Source: Streptomyces shenzhenensis (GTDB lineage: Bacteria > Actinomycetota > Actinomycetes > Streptomycetales > Streptomycetaceae). Taken from it: DNA of 64,000 bases. The DNA lies in assembly GCF_003688995.1 (NCBI RefSeq), contig NZ_PENI01000038.1:34723-98722 (forward strand), given 5' to 3'. Numbering within the stretch: position 1 is the stretch's first letter; each line of letters starts with the position of its first letter. The translations under genes were made by a program, and so were the position numbers. Positions 8,483 to 15,982 of the stretch are shown here, one piece after another. Under the pieces are notes generated by a model. The model had not been told where the DNA came from. It ran no database searches and saw only the letters and a program-made list of their open reading frames with translations.

Positions 8483-9672
8483 TGCTGCACATCCTTAGTG
8501 TTGATGGCGGCCACCGCCGAGGCGTCGACGTCCAACGAGGCGTCGTCGGCCCGGCGCTGGAGGAATGCGGTGAACTTCTCGTCCACGAGAGACTGGCGGA
8601 TACGCTGGGCGTACTCCTTGAATGCCTTGTCCTCGTCGGTCTTCCTGCTGTCCAGCTGGTAGAAGGTGAGCTGGCCGGTGCCCGTCACGGGCGGCGATAT
8701 CCCGCCTGGCTCGAGCTCGCCCAGTACGGACATGAGGTCCTGGTCATGGGTGTTCAGACCGGTCGAGCCGCTGCCGTCGTACGTGCCGGTCGTCAGCTCG
8801 GCGTCCGGTTCCCCGGAGACGGCCGAGAGGCGGCCCGCGGCCTGCACCCGGCGCTGGAGAGCGCTGACATGGGCCGCGGAGGCGTTCTTCGGCACCTGCA
8901 CCACCAGCCGGCTGTACCGGTACGTGGTGGCGTTGGCGCTCCAGGCGTCCGGGTCGGCGTCGAACGCCTTGCGCACGTCGGCATCGGTGACGTGCAGCGG
9001 ATCACCGGGGGTCTTGGCGAGCCGGATCTTGAGGCCGGTCGTCAGCTCGGTGAGCCGGTGACCGTAGTACTCCTCGGGGGAGAACTGCGAGACACCGTAG
9101 ACGGTCCGGCCGGCGGCGATGTCCTGGGCGCGGGAGGCGTTCTCCTTCGTCCGCTCGGCTTCGAGGTCCGCGAAGTCAGCCGAGTCGATGAGCCCCTGTT
9201 CCTCGGCGAGCAGCAGGGTGGTCCTGTCCTCGCGGATCTCGTCGAACGCGCGGTCCTCCAGGCGCTGCAGCGCGGTCCTCTTCCCGGTCATCGCGCTCCA
9301 GGTGAACGGGGCCTGGAGGTGGTACGCGGTGCGCAGCTCGTTCTGGACTGTCGGGGCGAGCCGTTTCATGTGGAAGATCAGCTCGTCGCGGGTGACGGGG
9401 TGCCCGTCCAGGGAGGCGACCTCGTCGCCGCGCTGGTGGCCGAGGGCCGTGACCGCGGCCACGGTGAGCGCGACGACGGCGACGCAGGCCGCGCCCAGCA
9501 CGGCGAGGGTCCGCCGCGACAGCCACCCGCGGCCGGGGTCCTGCGGACGGGGTGCCCCGGTCCGCCCGCCGGCCGCTTTGCGGGCGCCGGGCCTCCTCGA
9601 ACCGCTCGGCCGGCCCGCGCCACCCGCCCGGCCAGGGCTGCGGGAGCCCGCCCGGGTGGCCACCGCCTTCAC
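8479..9672 (-). CDS. Membrane-anchored parvulin/SurA-like foldase (degenerate peptidyl-prolyl isomerase domain)
   Basis: 397 aa. Ser/Arg/Gly/Pro-rich cytoplasmic tail (1-50), one membrane segment (about 53-75, TLAVLGAACVAVVALTVAAV), then an extracellular SurA/PrsA-like region: DEVASLDGHPVTRDELIFHMKRL, long helices, HVTDADVRKAFDADPDAW. A parvulin-like stretch (about 245-345, TYRYSRLVVQVPKNA to GQLTFYQLD) lacks the clear HILV and F-rich motifs of active PPIases. GTG start overlaps the fucosidase stop (GTGA at 9669). Because it sits directly before the secreted beta-helix enzyme, it is likely a dedicated chaperone for folding that protein outside the membrane. This is inferred from position. Confidence 0.7.
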   Translation of the reverse strand: MKAVATRAGSRSPGRAGGAGRPSGSRRPGARKAAGGRTGAPRPQDPGRGWLSRRTLAVLGAACVAVVALTVAAVTALGHQRGDEVASLDGHPVTRDELIFHMKRLAPTVQNELRTAYHLQAPFTWSAMTGKRTALQRLEDRAFDEIREDRTTLLLAEEQGLIDSADFADLEAERTKENASRAQDIAAGRTVYGVSQFSPEEYYGHRLTELTTGLKIRLAKTPGDPLHVTDADVRKAFDADPDAWSANATTYRYSRLVVQVPKNASAAHVSALQRRVQAAGRLSAVSGEPDAELTTGTYDGSGSTGLNTHDQDLMSVLGELEPGGISPPVTGTGQLTFYQLDSRKTDEDKAFKEYAQRIRQSLVDEKFTAFLQRRADDASLDVDASAVAAINTKDVQQ

Positions 9673-11093
9673 GAGGGCGTCCCGATCGCCGCCACCCGGG
9701 AGACCACGGGGGTGTCCCGGCTCTGGGTGATCTCGACGACGACCGTGTCCACCAGCGCCGGCGGAAAGGTGAGGATCCGCTGGTAGCCGACCGCGTTGGT
9801 CTCGGCGAGTGTCGTCCGGTCGCCCTGGTGACCGCCCCGTACGACGACATGCTCGATGCGCTGCCCCTGGGTGATCTCCTCGCCCAGCACGACCGCCTCG
9901 ATGCGGCGGGGAGCCGCGAAGGCGAGCGTCACGGCGGGCCGGGTGTCGCTGTCGTCCGGACACCAAGGGGTACGGGCCCGGCCAGGCCAGGCTGTGGCGA
10001 TATCGCCCGGGGTGCCGGAGGTGACCGTCGCGGCGGCCTCGATCCGGCGGGCGCGGAAGTCCGCGATGCGCTGCCCGAGCCGCTTGAGCGTGTCCACGTC
10101 GGCGTCCCGCAGGCGGCCGTCGGCGGCCGGGGGGACGTTGAGCAGAAAGCAGGAGTTGCCGCCGACCGACCGCAGGTAGACGGTGAACAGTTCGTCCACG
10201 GAACGGACCTGGTCGTCCTCGGCAGAGTGATGGAACCAGCCGGGCCGGATCGAGGTGTTGACCTCGGCCGGGTACCAGACCAGGTCGTCCTCGTGCCCGG
10301 CCAGGGCGGCGCGGCTGCCCAGGTCGCGGTCGTCGCTGCGGACCAGCCGGGCGAAGGTGCCGTCGTCCGCCTGCTGGGAGCGGGACGCGGTCCGCTCGGC
10401 GTCCTGGAGGGCGCGCGGTACCACGCTCCACTCGTCGGGGCGGGTCTCGCCGGCCTCGTTGCCGCACCAGCGGACGTCGGGACCGCACACATTGATCACC
10501 GCGTCCGGCTGGTGTGCGCGGACCACCGCGTAGTAGCGCTCCCAGTCGTAGAGCTGGCATTTTCCGTTCGGGCCCTCGCCGTTGGCACCGTCCAGCCACA
10601 CGGTGAACACCGGACCGTAGCGGGTGAGCAGTTCGGTGAGCTGGGCGACGTAGAAGTCGTCGTAGCCGGTTCCCGAGCCGTAGGACGCCTCGGTGCGGTC
10701 CCACGGGGAGAGATAGATCCCGAACTTCAGGCCGTGCCGGCGGGCCGCGTCGGCGACCTCGGCGACCACGTCGCCCTTGCCGTCGCGCCAGGGCGACGAG
10801 GCGACCGAGTGCCCGGTGACGTCGCTGGGCCACAGGCAGAACCCGTCGTGGTGCTTGCAGGTCAGGATGACCCCGGTCATCCCCGCGCTCTTGAGCGCGG
10901 CGACCCACTGGTCCGCGTCCAGGTCCGACGGGTCGAAGAGGGCCGGGGCCTCATGGCCCTCGCCCCATTCCCGGTGCGTCATGGTGTTCATCCCGAAGTG
11001 GATGAACCCGTAGAACTCCATCTCCTGCCAGCCGAGTTGCCGCTCGCTCGGCCGGACCGAGGCCAGTGCCCGCCCGGACTGCGCGGCACTCAT
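9669..11093 (-). CDS. GH29 alpha-L-fucosidase (intracellular)
   Basis: 474 aa, no signal peptide, so it acts on imported oligosaccharides. GH29 features: EFYGFIHFGMNTMTHREWGEG, GMTGVILTCKHHDGFCLWPS, HGLKFGIYLSPWDR, catalytic nucleophile Asp168 in VFTVWLDGANGEGP, and LLNVPPAADGR; a small beta-sandwich follows after about residue 350. The start overlapping the upstream stop (ATGA at 11090) was chosen; the frame is open 26 codons further upstream without good reason to use it. The alpha-1,3/4 or alpha-1,2 preference cannot be told from sequence. Released L-fucose would be handled by the oxidative genes at 18109-21930. Confidence 0.9.
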   Translation of the reverse strand: MSAAQSGRALASVRPSERQLGWQEMEFYGFIHFGMNTMTHREWGEGHEAPALFDPSDLDADQWVAALKSAGMTGVILTCKHHDGFCLWPSDVTGHSVASSPWRDGKGDVVAEVADAARRHGLKFGIYLSPWDRTEASYGSGTGYDDFYVAQLTELLTRYGPVFTVWLDGANGEGPNGKCQLYDWERYYAVVRAHQPDAVINVCGPDVRWCGNEAGETRPDEWSVVPRALQDAERTASRSQQADDGTFARLVRSDDRDLGSRAALAGHEDDLVWYPAEVNTSIRPGWFHHSAEDDQVRSVDELFTVYLRSVGGNSCFLLNVPPAADGRLRDADVDTLKRLGQRIADFRARRIEAAATVTSGTPGDIATAWPGRARTPWCPDDSDTRPAVTLAFAAPRRIEAVVLGEEITQGQRIEHVVVRGGHQGDRTTLAETNAVGYQRILTFPPALVDTVVVEITQSRDTPVVSRVAAIGTPS

Positions 11094-11287
11094 CGGAACC
11101 TCCGGTTGTACGAGGCGAGGAGCAGCAGCAACCCGGCCAGTGCGAGGAGCATCACCCCGAGGTGCCCCCATCCGACGGTCGACCGCTCGATCACCACGAG
11201 CGCCACACAGGCCGCCGCGACGAGCGTGCGCACGGTGACGAGCAGCGCCGTTCGCATCGAGTCCTTCATTTCGGCCATACCGGCCAT
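11090..11287 (-). CDS. Small two-helix membrane protein (DUF6903-like)
   Basis: 65 aa with two predicted membrane helices (about 13-32 and 41-59) and a basic C-terminus, LLLLLASYNRRFR. Start supported by GGAAGGAAGG 6 bp upstream. Tiny proteins of this look (TVGWGHLGVMLLALAGLLLLL) occur right after sugar ABC permease genes in many glycan loci and are listed as DUF6903; I rely on memory for that match. It may be an accessory transporter subunit. Its stop overlaps the fucosidase start. Confidence 0.7.
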   Translation of the reverse strand: MAGMAEMKDSMRTALLVTVRTLVAAACVALVVIERSTVGWGHLGVMLLALAGLLLLLASYNRRFR

Positions 11288-11321
11288 ATTCGGCCTTCCT
11301 TCCGCTGGGGCTGTGCGGCCG

Positions 11322-12215
11322 TCAGCCCTTGACTCCGCCGGATGCCATGCCTTCGATGAGCCGCTTCTGGATGAATGCGTAGACGATCAGGACGGGCACG
11401 ATGACGATGACCATGCCGGCGTACAGCCGCCCGTAGTCGGCCGCGGCCTTCTGGGCGGTGAACAGGTTGAGCAGGCCGACCTGGACGGTCTTGCCGTCGC
11501 CAGGCAGCAGGGTGAGCGAGATGATGAAGTCGTTCCAGTAGGCGAGGAAGTTGAAGAGGATGACGGTGGTGACCGCGGGGCGTGCCATCGGCAGCATGAT
11601 CCGGGTCATGATCCGCCAGCGGGACGCGCCGTCGAGCGAGGCCGCCTCCTCGTACTCGACCGGGATGGACCGGAAGTACGCGGTGAGCAGATAGATGGTG
11701 AAGGGGATCGAGGTGGCGGCGTAGACGAGCGACAGCATGGCCGGGTTGTCGATGAAGAACCCCCCGGGGAAGACGTCCACGAGCGCCTTGTCCCAGCCGA
11801 CCAGCATCAGGAAGATCGGTACGACGATGTAGTTGACGTTGACGAACAGCCCGCCGAGCAGGGCGATCTCCACGATGCCGCGGCCCGGGAAGTCGTACCG
11901 GGCGATGACGTAGGCGGCGGGCACGGACACCGCGAGGACCAGGACGAGGCCGAGCACGGTCACGAACACCGAGGTCAGGAAGTACTGCCCCAGGTGCGCG
12001 TCGACGAACGCGTCGGCGTAGTTCTGCAGGCGCAGGCCTTCGGGCAGCGTCCAGGGGCTGCCGAAGAACTCGCTCTTCTTCTTCAGCGAGGCGAGCAGCA
12101 CCCAGACGACCGGCACCGCGATGGCGAGCGCGAGGGCGAGGACGAGCGCATAGGTGAGCACACGTCCGGTCCGCGAGCGGACGGCGCGCGAACGGGAGGA
12201 GTTGATCACAGTCAT
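11322..12215 (-). CDS. Carbohydrate ABC transporter permease (MalG type)
   Basis: 297 aa with six membrane helices. EAA loop: EYEEAASLDGASRWRIMTRIMLP; typical C-terminus RLIEGMASGGVKG. It starts 11 bp after the MalF-type gene. It works with that permease and the lipoprotein at 13323 to import oligosaccharides. No ATPase gene is nearby; in streptomycetes a shared ATPase (MsiK) serves such systems. Confidence 0.93.
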   Translation of the reverse strand: MTVINSSRSRAVRSRTGRVLTYALVLALALAIAVPVVWVLLASLKKKSEFFGSPWTLPEGLRLQNYADAFVDAHLGQYFLTSVFVTVLGLVLVLAVSVPAAYVIARYDFPGRGIVEIALLGGLFVNVNYIVVPIFLMLVGWDKALVDVFPGGFFIDNPAMLSLVYAATSIPFTIYLLTAYFRSIPVEYEEAASLDGASRWRIMTRIMLPMARPAVTTVILFNFLAYWNDFIISLTLLPGDGKTVQVGLLNLFTAQKAAADYGRLYAGMVIVIVPVLIVYAFIQKRLIEGMASGGVKG

Positions 12216-12226
12216 GGTGCCTGTCC

Positions 12227-13213
12227 TCAGAACTGGAGGGGCTCGCGCCGCGTGGCCCGGCTCACCAGGAGCGACACAAGGAACGAGAACGCGAAGATGA
12301 CGACACCGATGGCCATGCCGTAGCCGTACGACGAATTCGTGTACGCCTGCTTGTACATGTAGCTCAGCAGCACTTCGGAGGAGCTGTCGGGGCCGCCGCC
12401 GGTCATCGCACGGACCAGCACAAAACTCAGGTTGACCGCGCTCATGATGAAGAAGGTCAGCGAGGTCCGCAGGTTCTGCCAGATCAGCGGCAGGGTGATG
12501 GAGAAGAACTGCCGGGTGACGGAGGCGCCGTCGAGCGAGGCGGCCTCGTACAGCTCCTCGGGGATGCCAGCCATGCTCGACATGTAGAGGACCATGTAGT
12601 AGCCCAGCGACTGCCAGACCATCGCGATGGCGACGGAGTAGAGCACGATCTTCTGGTTGCCGAGCCAGACCTGCTGCCAGCCGTCCAGGGACAGCAGTCG
12701 CAGGGCCCCGTTGAGCAGGCCGTTCTTCTGGTCGTAGACGGCGGAGAAGATCGCCGCGATCACGACCACGGAGAGAATGTTCGGAATGTACAGGACGAAC
12801 CGGAGGAGGTTGCGGCCGCGCAGCTTCTGCCGTGTCATGATCGCGGCGAGGAACAGGCCCATGCCCATGGTCACCACGGTCACCACGACCAGGAGCGCGA
12901 CCGTGTTCTGGAAGGCGCGCACGAACTGGTCGTCGTCCATCAGATGACGGAAGTTGTCCAGCCCCACGAACTTCATGTCCGGGGAGAACCCGCTCCAGGT
13001 GTAGAGCGACATCCGGAACACGTTCATGGTCGGGTAGACCATGAACACCGCGAAGAGCACCAGCGCGGGCAGCAGGCAGGCGAGCACGAAGCGCAGGTCG
13101 CCGCGGCGCCGCCGAACCGGGGAACGGGCACCGCGCCGGGAGCCTCGGGGGGACGGGGCGGAACGCGCTGTGCGCTCCGCCGAGTCATGGGGTGGGGTGG
13201 AGAGGGTCGTCAC
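12227..13213 (-). CDS. Carbohydrate ABC transporter permease (MalF type)
   Basis: 328 aa. Basic cytoplasmic N-terminus (residues 1-40), six membrane helices starting with FVLACLLPALVLFAVFMVYP, and EAA loop ELYEAASLDGASVTRQFFSITLP. It is separated from the SBP gene by 109 bp holding a strong stem-loop, which probably makes permease mRNA scarcer than SBP mRNA. Partner of the MalG-type permease at 11322. Confidence 0.93.
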   Translation of the reverse strand: MTTLSTPPHDSAERTARSAPSPRGSRRGARSPVRRRRGDLRFVLACLLPALVLFAVFMVYPTMNVFRMSLYTWSGFSPDMKFVGLDNFRHLMDDDQFVRAFQNTVALLVVVTVVTMGMGLFLAAIMTRQKLRGRNLLRFVLYIPNILSVVVIAAIFSAVYDQKNGLLNGALRLLSLDGWQQVWLGNQKIVLYSVAIAMVWQSLGYYMVLYMSSMAGIPEELYEAASLDGASVTRQFFSITLPLIWQNLRTSLTFFIMSAVNLSFVLVRAMTGGGPDSSSEVLLSYMYKQAYTNSSYGYGMAIGVVIFAFSFLVSLLVSRATRREPLQF

Positions 13214-13283
13214 CGTGCCGGTCCTCCGGTCGTACGAAACAGTCCTGGGTGAGCCGAGAGGATCTCCCGGGTTCTGGGAGCAC

Positions 13284-13316
13284 CGGCGGCGGCCCGGCTG
13301 ATCCGGGCCGCCGCCG
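13284..13316 (-). promoter_or_regulatory. Intercistronic stem-loop between SBP and permease genes
   Basis: Perfect 14 bp stem (CGGCGGCGGCCCGG and complement) with loop CTGAT, 7 bp after the SBP stop. Such hairpins behind sugar-binding-protein genes usually act as partial terminators or RNA stabilisers, so that far more binding protein than permease is made. Confidence 0.75.
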
Positions 13317-13322
13317 GGCCGG

Positions 13323-14645
13323 TCAGTCGCCCGCCTGGCGCAGCTTCTCGCTGGCCTCGTTCAGCGCGGACTGCCACTTGGCCTCGGTGGTGTCGCCGCT
13401 GATGATGCTGTTGGCTGTGTCGAAGAGGGTGGCCTTGATGTCGACGCCCTCGACGGGTGCGGTGGAGGCGAAACCGCCGACCAGCGCGGAGACCGACGGG
13501 TCCTCGTAGAGCTTGTAGAACTCGGCACTCTCACCGGTCAGGCTGTTCGCGATGCCCTCGATGGGCTGGATCGCGTTGGACTTGGCGAAGATCTCGGCGG
13601 CCTTGTCGGAGTACAGGTAGGCGATGAAGTCCTTCGCCGCGTCCTTGTTCCTGGCGGCGCCGGGGACCCACGCCGACTCGACCGACGTGGTCAGGTACCG
13701 CTTGCCGCCCTCGGTGGCGGCGGGCAGCGGGGTCAGGCCCCATGCGAAGCCCTTCGCACGCGGGGCGTCCGCCATCTCGCCGGTGATCCAGGTGCCGTTC
13801 GGCATGAACAGCGCCTTGTTGTCGAGGATCGACTGCTGGTTCTTGGTGAAGTCCTGCTCGTTGGCGTAGCCGACGGTGGTCGGGGCGGCGTAGCTGAGCA
13901 GCCTGGTGGTGATGTCGAGCGCCTTCTTGGCGTTCGCCGTCTTCCAGACGTCCTTCTTGTACGTCATGACGTCGGTGTAGAACTGCTCCCCGCCGATGTC
14001 GGCGAGCAGTGCGTAGAAGTAGGAGTCGAGGTAGCCGCTCGTCGGGTAGGTGAACAGCGCGATGCCCTGCTTCTTGGCCTTGTCGCCCAGCTCGAACATC
14101 TCGTCCCAGGTGGCCGGGACCTGCCAGCCCTGCTCCATGAACAGGCCCTGGTTGTAGAACAGTCCGGTCGGCGCGTAGTACAGCGGCATCAGATACGTCT
14201 GGTCCGTGCCGTACGGATTGGTGTTGAGGTTGCCGACGATGCCGTCGGTGAGCTTGTCCCCCACCGTCCTGTCCTCGCCCGGGACCTGGGTCTTCAACAC
14301 CGGGGTGAGGTCTTCGAGGGCCTTGTCCTTGATCAGGGTCTCGGGGAGGGCGGCCTTGCGGCCCTGGCCGAGCACCACGACGTCCGGGTACTTGCCCGCC
14401 TTCATGTTCGGGGTGATCTCGTCCTCGATGCTCTTCGAGATCTGCAACTGGACATCGACGTCGGGGTGCGATGCCTCGTAGGCCTTGATGACCTCCGAGT
14501 ACATGGCCCGGCCGTAACCGCCTTCGAGGGCGGCGACCTTGAGGGTCGTCCTGCCCGAGCCCGCGTCGTCGCCGCCGGACGAGCAACCGACGAGCAGACA
14601 GAGTGCCGTCACCGCGGTGCCCGCAAGGGCGAGCGATCTCCTCAT
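13323..14645 (-). CDS. Extracellular sugar-binding lipoprotein of ABC transporter
   Basis: 440 aa. Lipoprotein signal with lipobox LLVGC, acylated Cys21, then a Ser/Gly linker. Family 1 SBP features: TTLKVAALEGGYGRAMYSEVIKAYEASHPDVDVQL, PDVVVLGQG, APTGLFYNQGLF and GIALFTYPTSGYLDSYFYALLAD. Start chosen at 14645, with GGAAGGA about 8 bp upstream; the frame upstream is open but lies in the promoter. First gene of the operon that runs to 6122. Likely ligand: a fucose- and galactose-containing oligosaccharide, judged from the linked GH29 and GH35 enzymes. Confidence 0.93.
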   Translation of the reverse strand: MRRSLALAGTAVTALCLLVGCSSGGDDAGSGRTTLKVAALEGGYGRAMYSEVIKAYEASHPDVDVQLQISKSIEDEITPNMKAGKYPDVVVLGQGRKAALPETLIKDKALEDLTPVLKTQVPGEDRTVGDKLTDGIVGNLNTNPYGTDQTYLMPLYYAPTGLFYNQGLFMEQGWQVPATWDEMFELGDKAKKQGIALFTYPTSGYLDSYFYALLADIGGEQFYTDVMTYKKDVWKTANAKKALDITTRLLSYAAPTTVGYANEQDFTKNQQSILDNKALFMPNGTWITGEMADAPRAKGFAWGLTPLPAATEGGKRYLTTSVESAWVPGAARNKDAAKDFIAYLYSDKAAEIFAKSNAIQPIEGIANSLTGESAEFYKLYEDPSVSALVGGFASTAPVEGVDIKATLFDTANSIISGDTTEAKWQSALNEASEKLRQAGD

Positions 14646-14784
14646 TTGGGGTCCTTCCCGTGGACAGCAGTTGCCCACCTGACTGCGAGCGGTAGTGCGG
14701 GGCCGGCGCAGGGACGCGTCGCAGGCCGAAGCGCCGGCACACCGCGCCACCGCATCCCGGTCCGGCCATGCCGTGGTCCGGGAC

Positions 14785-14807
14785 TGTTACGGTGGCACCG
14801 ATAACAT
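14785..14807 (-). promoter_or_regulatory. Probable LacI-family operator upstream of the SBP operon
   Basis: Between SBP and lacI genes lies an imperfect inverted repeat, TGTTAC... to ...ACCGATAACA (14785-14806). The 12-mer CACCGATAACAT at 14796-14807 is found again at 15959-15970 in front of the GH35 gene. The sharing of the motif by the two flanks of the lacI gene marks it as that regulator's likely binding site. Confidence 0.65.
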
Positions 14808-14886
14808 GATGCGCAACGATGGCATCGATCTCATGGGTGCGCAAGGGTCAGCCGCAGGCTGATTCAGCCGATGGCCGAAACGTTAC

Positions 14887-15903
14887 TCACTGCGGGCGCG
14901 GCGGGGCCGTCGAGGAACGCACGGACAACGTGGGGGTGCTGACGGGCTCCTCGCCCTCGGTGTCACCTTGCAGCAGCAGGGTGACCGCGGCCGCGCCGTA
15001 GGCGAAGAAGTCCTGCCTGACGGCCGTCAGCGGCGGCGCGCAGAACGCGGCAAGCGCGATGTCGTCGACACTGACGATCGACACGTCCTCGGGCACCGAG
15101 CGGCCGCGCTCGCGCAGGGCGCGGATCACCCCGAACGCCATCTCGTCGCTCGCCACGAAGACCGCGGTGACCTCCGGGATCATCGCGATGATCTGGCCCT
15201 GCCGGTACCCGGAGCCGGGCGACCAGTCGCCCTCCAGCGGCGGCGGGGCCTCGATCCCCGCCGCCTCCAGGCAGTCCCGCCAGCCCTGGCGCCGCTGCCG
15301 AGCCTCGATCCACTCGTCCGGCCCTGAGACGTGCCAGACCTGACGATGCCCCAGGTCGAGCAGGTGCTGGGTGGCGATCCGCCCGGCCTCCATCTGGTCG
15401 ATGCCGAGGACCCGGGCGCCCGCGGTCCGCGAACCGTCGAGCGTGACCGTCGGGATGTCGCCGGTGATGTCTTCCATCTTCTTCGTCACGGAGATGAGCG
15501 GAACCGCGATCACCAGTCCGTCGACACCCTGGTCGGCGAGCCTGGCCAGCGCGCCCTCCATCAGGCCGACGTCGAGCGCGGAGATGGTAGCGATGCTCAC
15601 CGCGTACCCGGCCGCGCCCGCTGCCGACTCGACACCCGCCGTCACCGCCGAGCGCGAGTAGTAGCCGCCGGACGCCAGCAGGACGAGCCCGATGGTGTGG
15701 CTGCGCCCCGAGGACAGGGCTCTGGCCGCGCTGTTGAACCGGTAGCCGGCCTGCTCCACGGCGGCCAGCACCCGCCTGCGGGTCTCGGGGTTGACGTTCG
15801 GTGAGCCGCGCAGCGCGCGCGAGACCGTCTGGGCCGACACACCCGCGATGCGAGCCACGTCGGCCATGCTCGGCTGCCTCTGCCGCACAGTGTCCTCGTT
15901 CAT
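14887..15903 (-). CDS. LacI-family transcriptional repressor of the fucosyl-glycan operons
   Basis: 338 aa. N-terminal helix-turn-helix and hinge SMADVARIAGVSAQTVSRAL, NVNPETRRRVLAAVEQAGYR and RALSSGRSHTIGLV, followed by a periplasmic-binding-protein-like effector domain (VGLMEGALARLADQGVDGLV, VLGIDQMEAGR, AVFVASDEMAFGVIRALRERG, VSIVSVDD). Start at 15903, preceded by GGGAGGGAAG; a further ATG at 15930 is less well placed. It lies between the SBP operon and the divergent GH35 gene, and the same 12-mer is found in both promoters. The effector is probably a sugar from the transported glycan. Confidence 0.9.
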   Translation of the reverse strand: MNEDTVRQRQPSMADVARIAGVSAQTVSRALRGSPNVNPETRRRVLAAVEQAGYRFNSAARALSSGRSHTIGLVLLASGGYYSRSAVTAGVESAAGAAGYAVSIATISALDVGLMEGALARLADQGVDGLVIAVPLISVTKKMEDITGDIPTVTLDGSRTAGARVLGIDQMEAGRIATQHLLDLGHRQVWHVSGPDEWIEARQRRQGWRDCLEAAGIEAPPPLEGDWSPGSGYRQGQIIAMIPEVTAVFVASDEMAFGVIRALRERGRSVPEDVSIVSVDDIALAAFCAPPLTAVRQDFFAYGAAAVTLLLQGDTEGEEPVSTPTLSVRSSTAPPRPQ

Positions 15904-15945
15904 CGCCTTCCCTCCCCCGACGCCATCCAAGGGAGCCTACCAATC

Positions 15946-15982
15946 TTGTCACCCATGTCACCGATAACATACCCTCCATCCG
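15946..15982 (+). promoter_or_regulatory. GH35 promoter with embedded LacI operator; probable leaderless transcript
   Basis: TTGTCA (15946-15951) and CATACC (15969-15974), 17 bp apart, give a predicted transcription start at about the GTG codon at 15982. No Shine-Dalgarno sequence precedes that codon, which fits a leaderless mRNA. The operator-like TGTCACCGATAACA (15956-15969) sits between the two hexamers, so a bound repressor would block RNA polymerase. Confidence 0.55.

Noticed and set aside
6251..8662. 803-codon plus-strand frame opposite the beta-helix gene
   Set aside because: Val/Arg/Gly-rich shadow of a clear signal-peptide-bearing gene; no family features.
9552..12323. Open frame of 923 codons on the plus strand opposite the fucosidase and permease genes
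   Set aside because: It runs antisense to well-supported genes, has low-complexity Val/Asp/Gly/Arg-rich content and no ribosome binding site; typical shadow frame in high-GC DNA.
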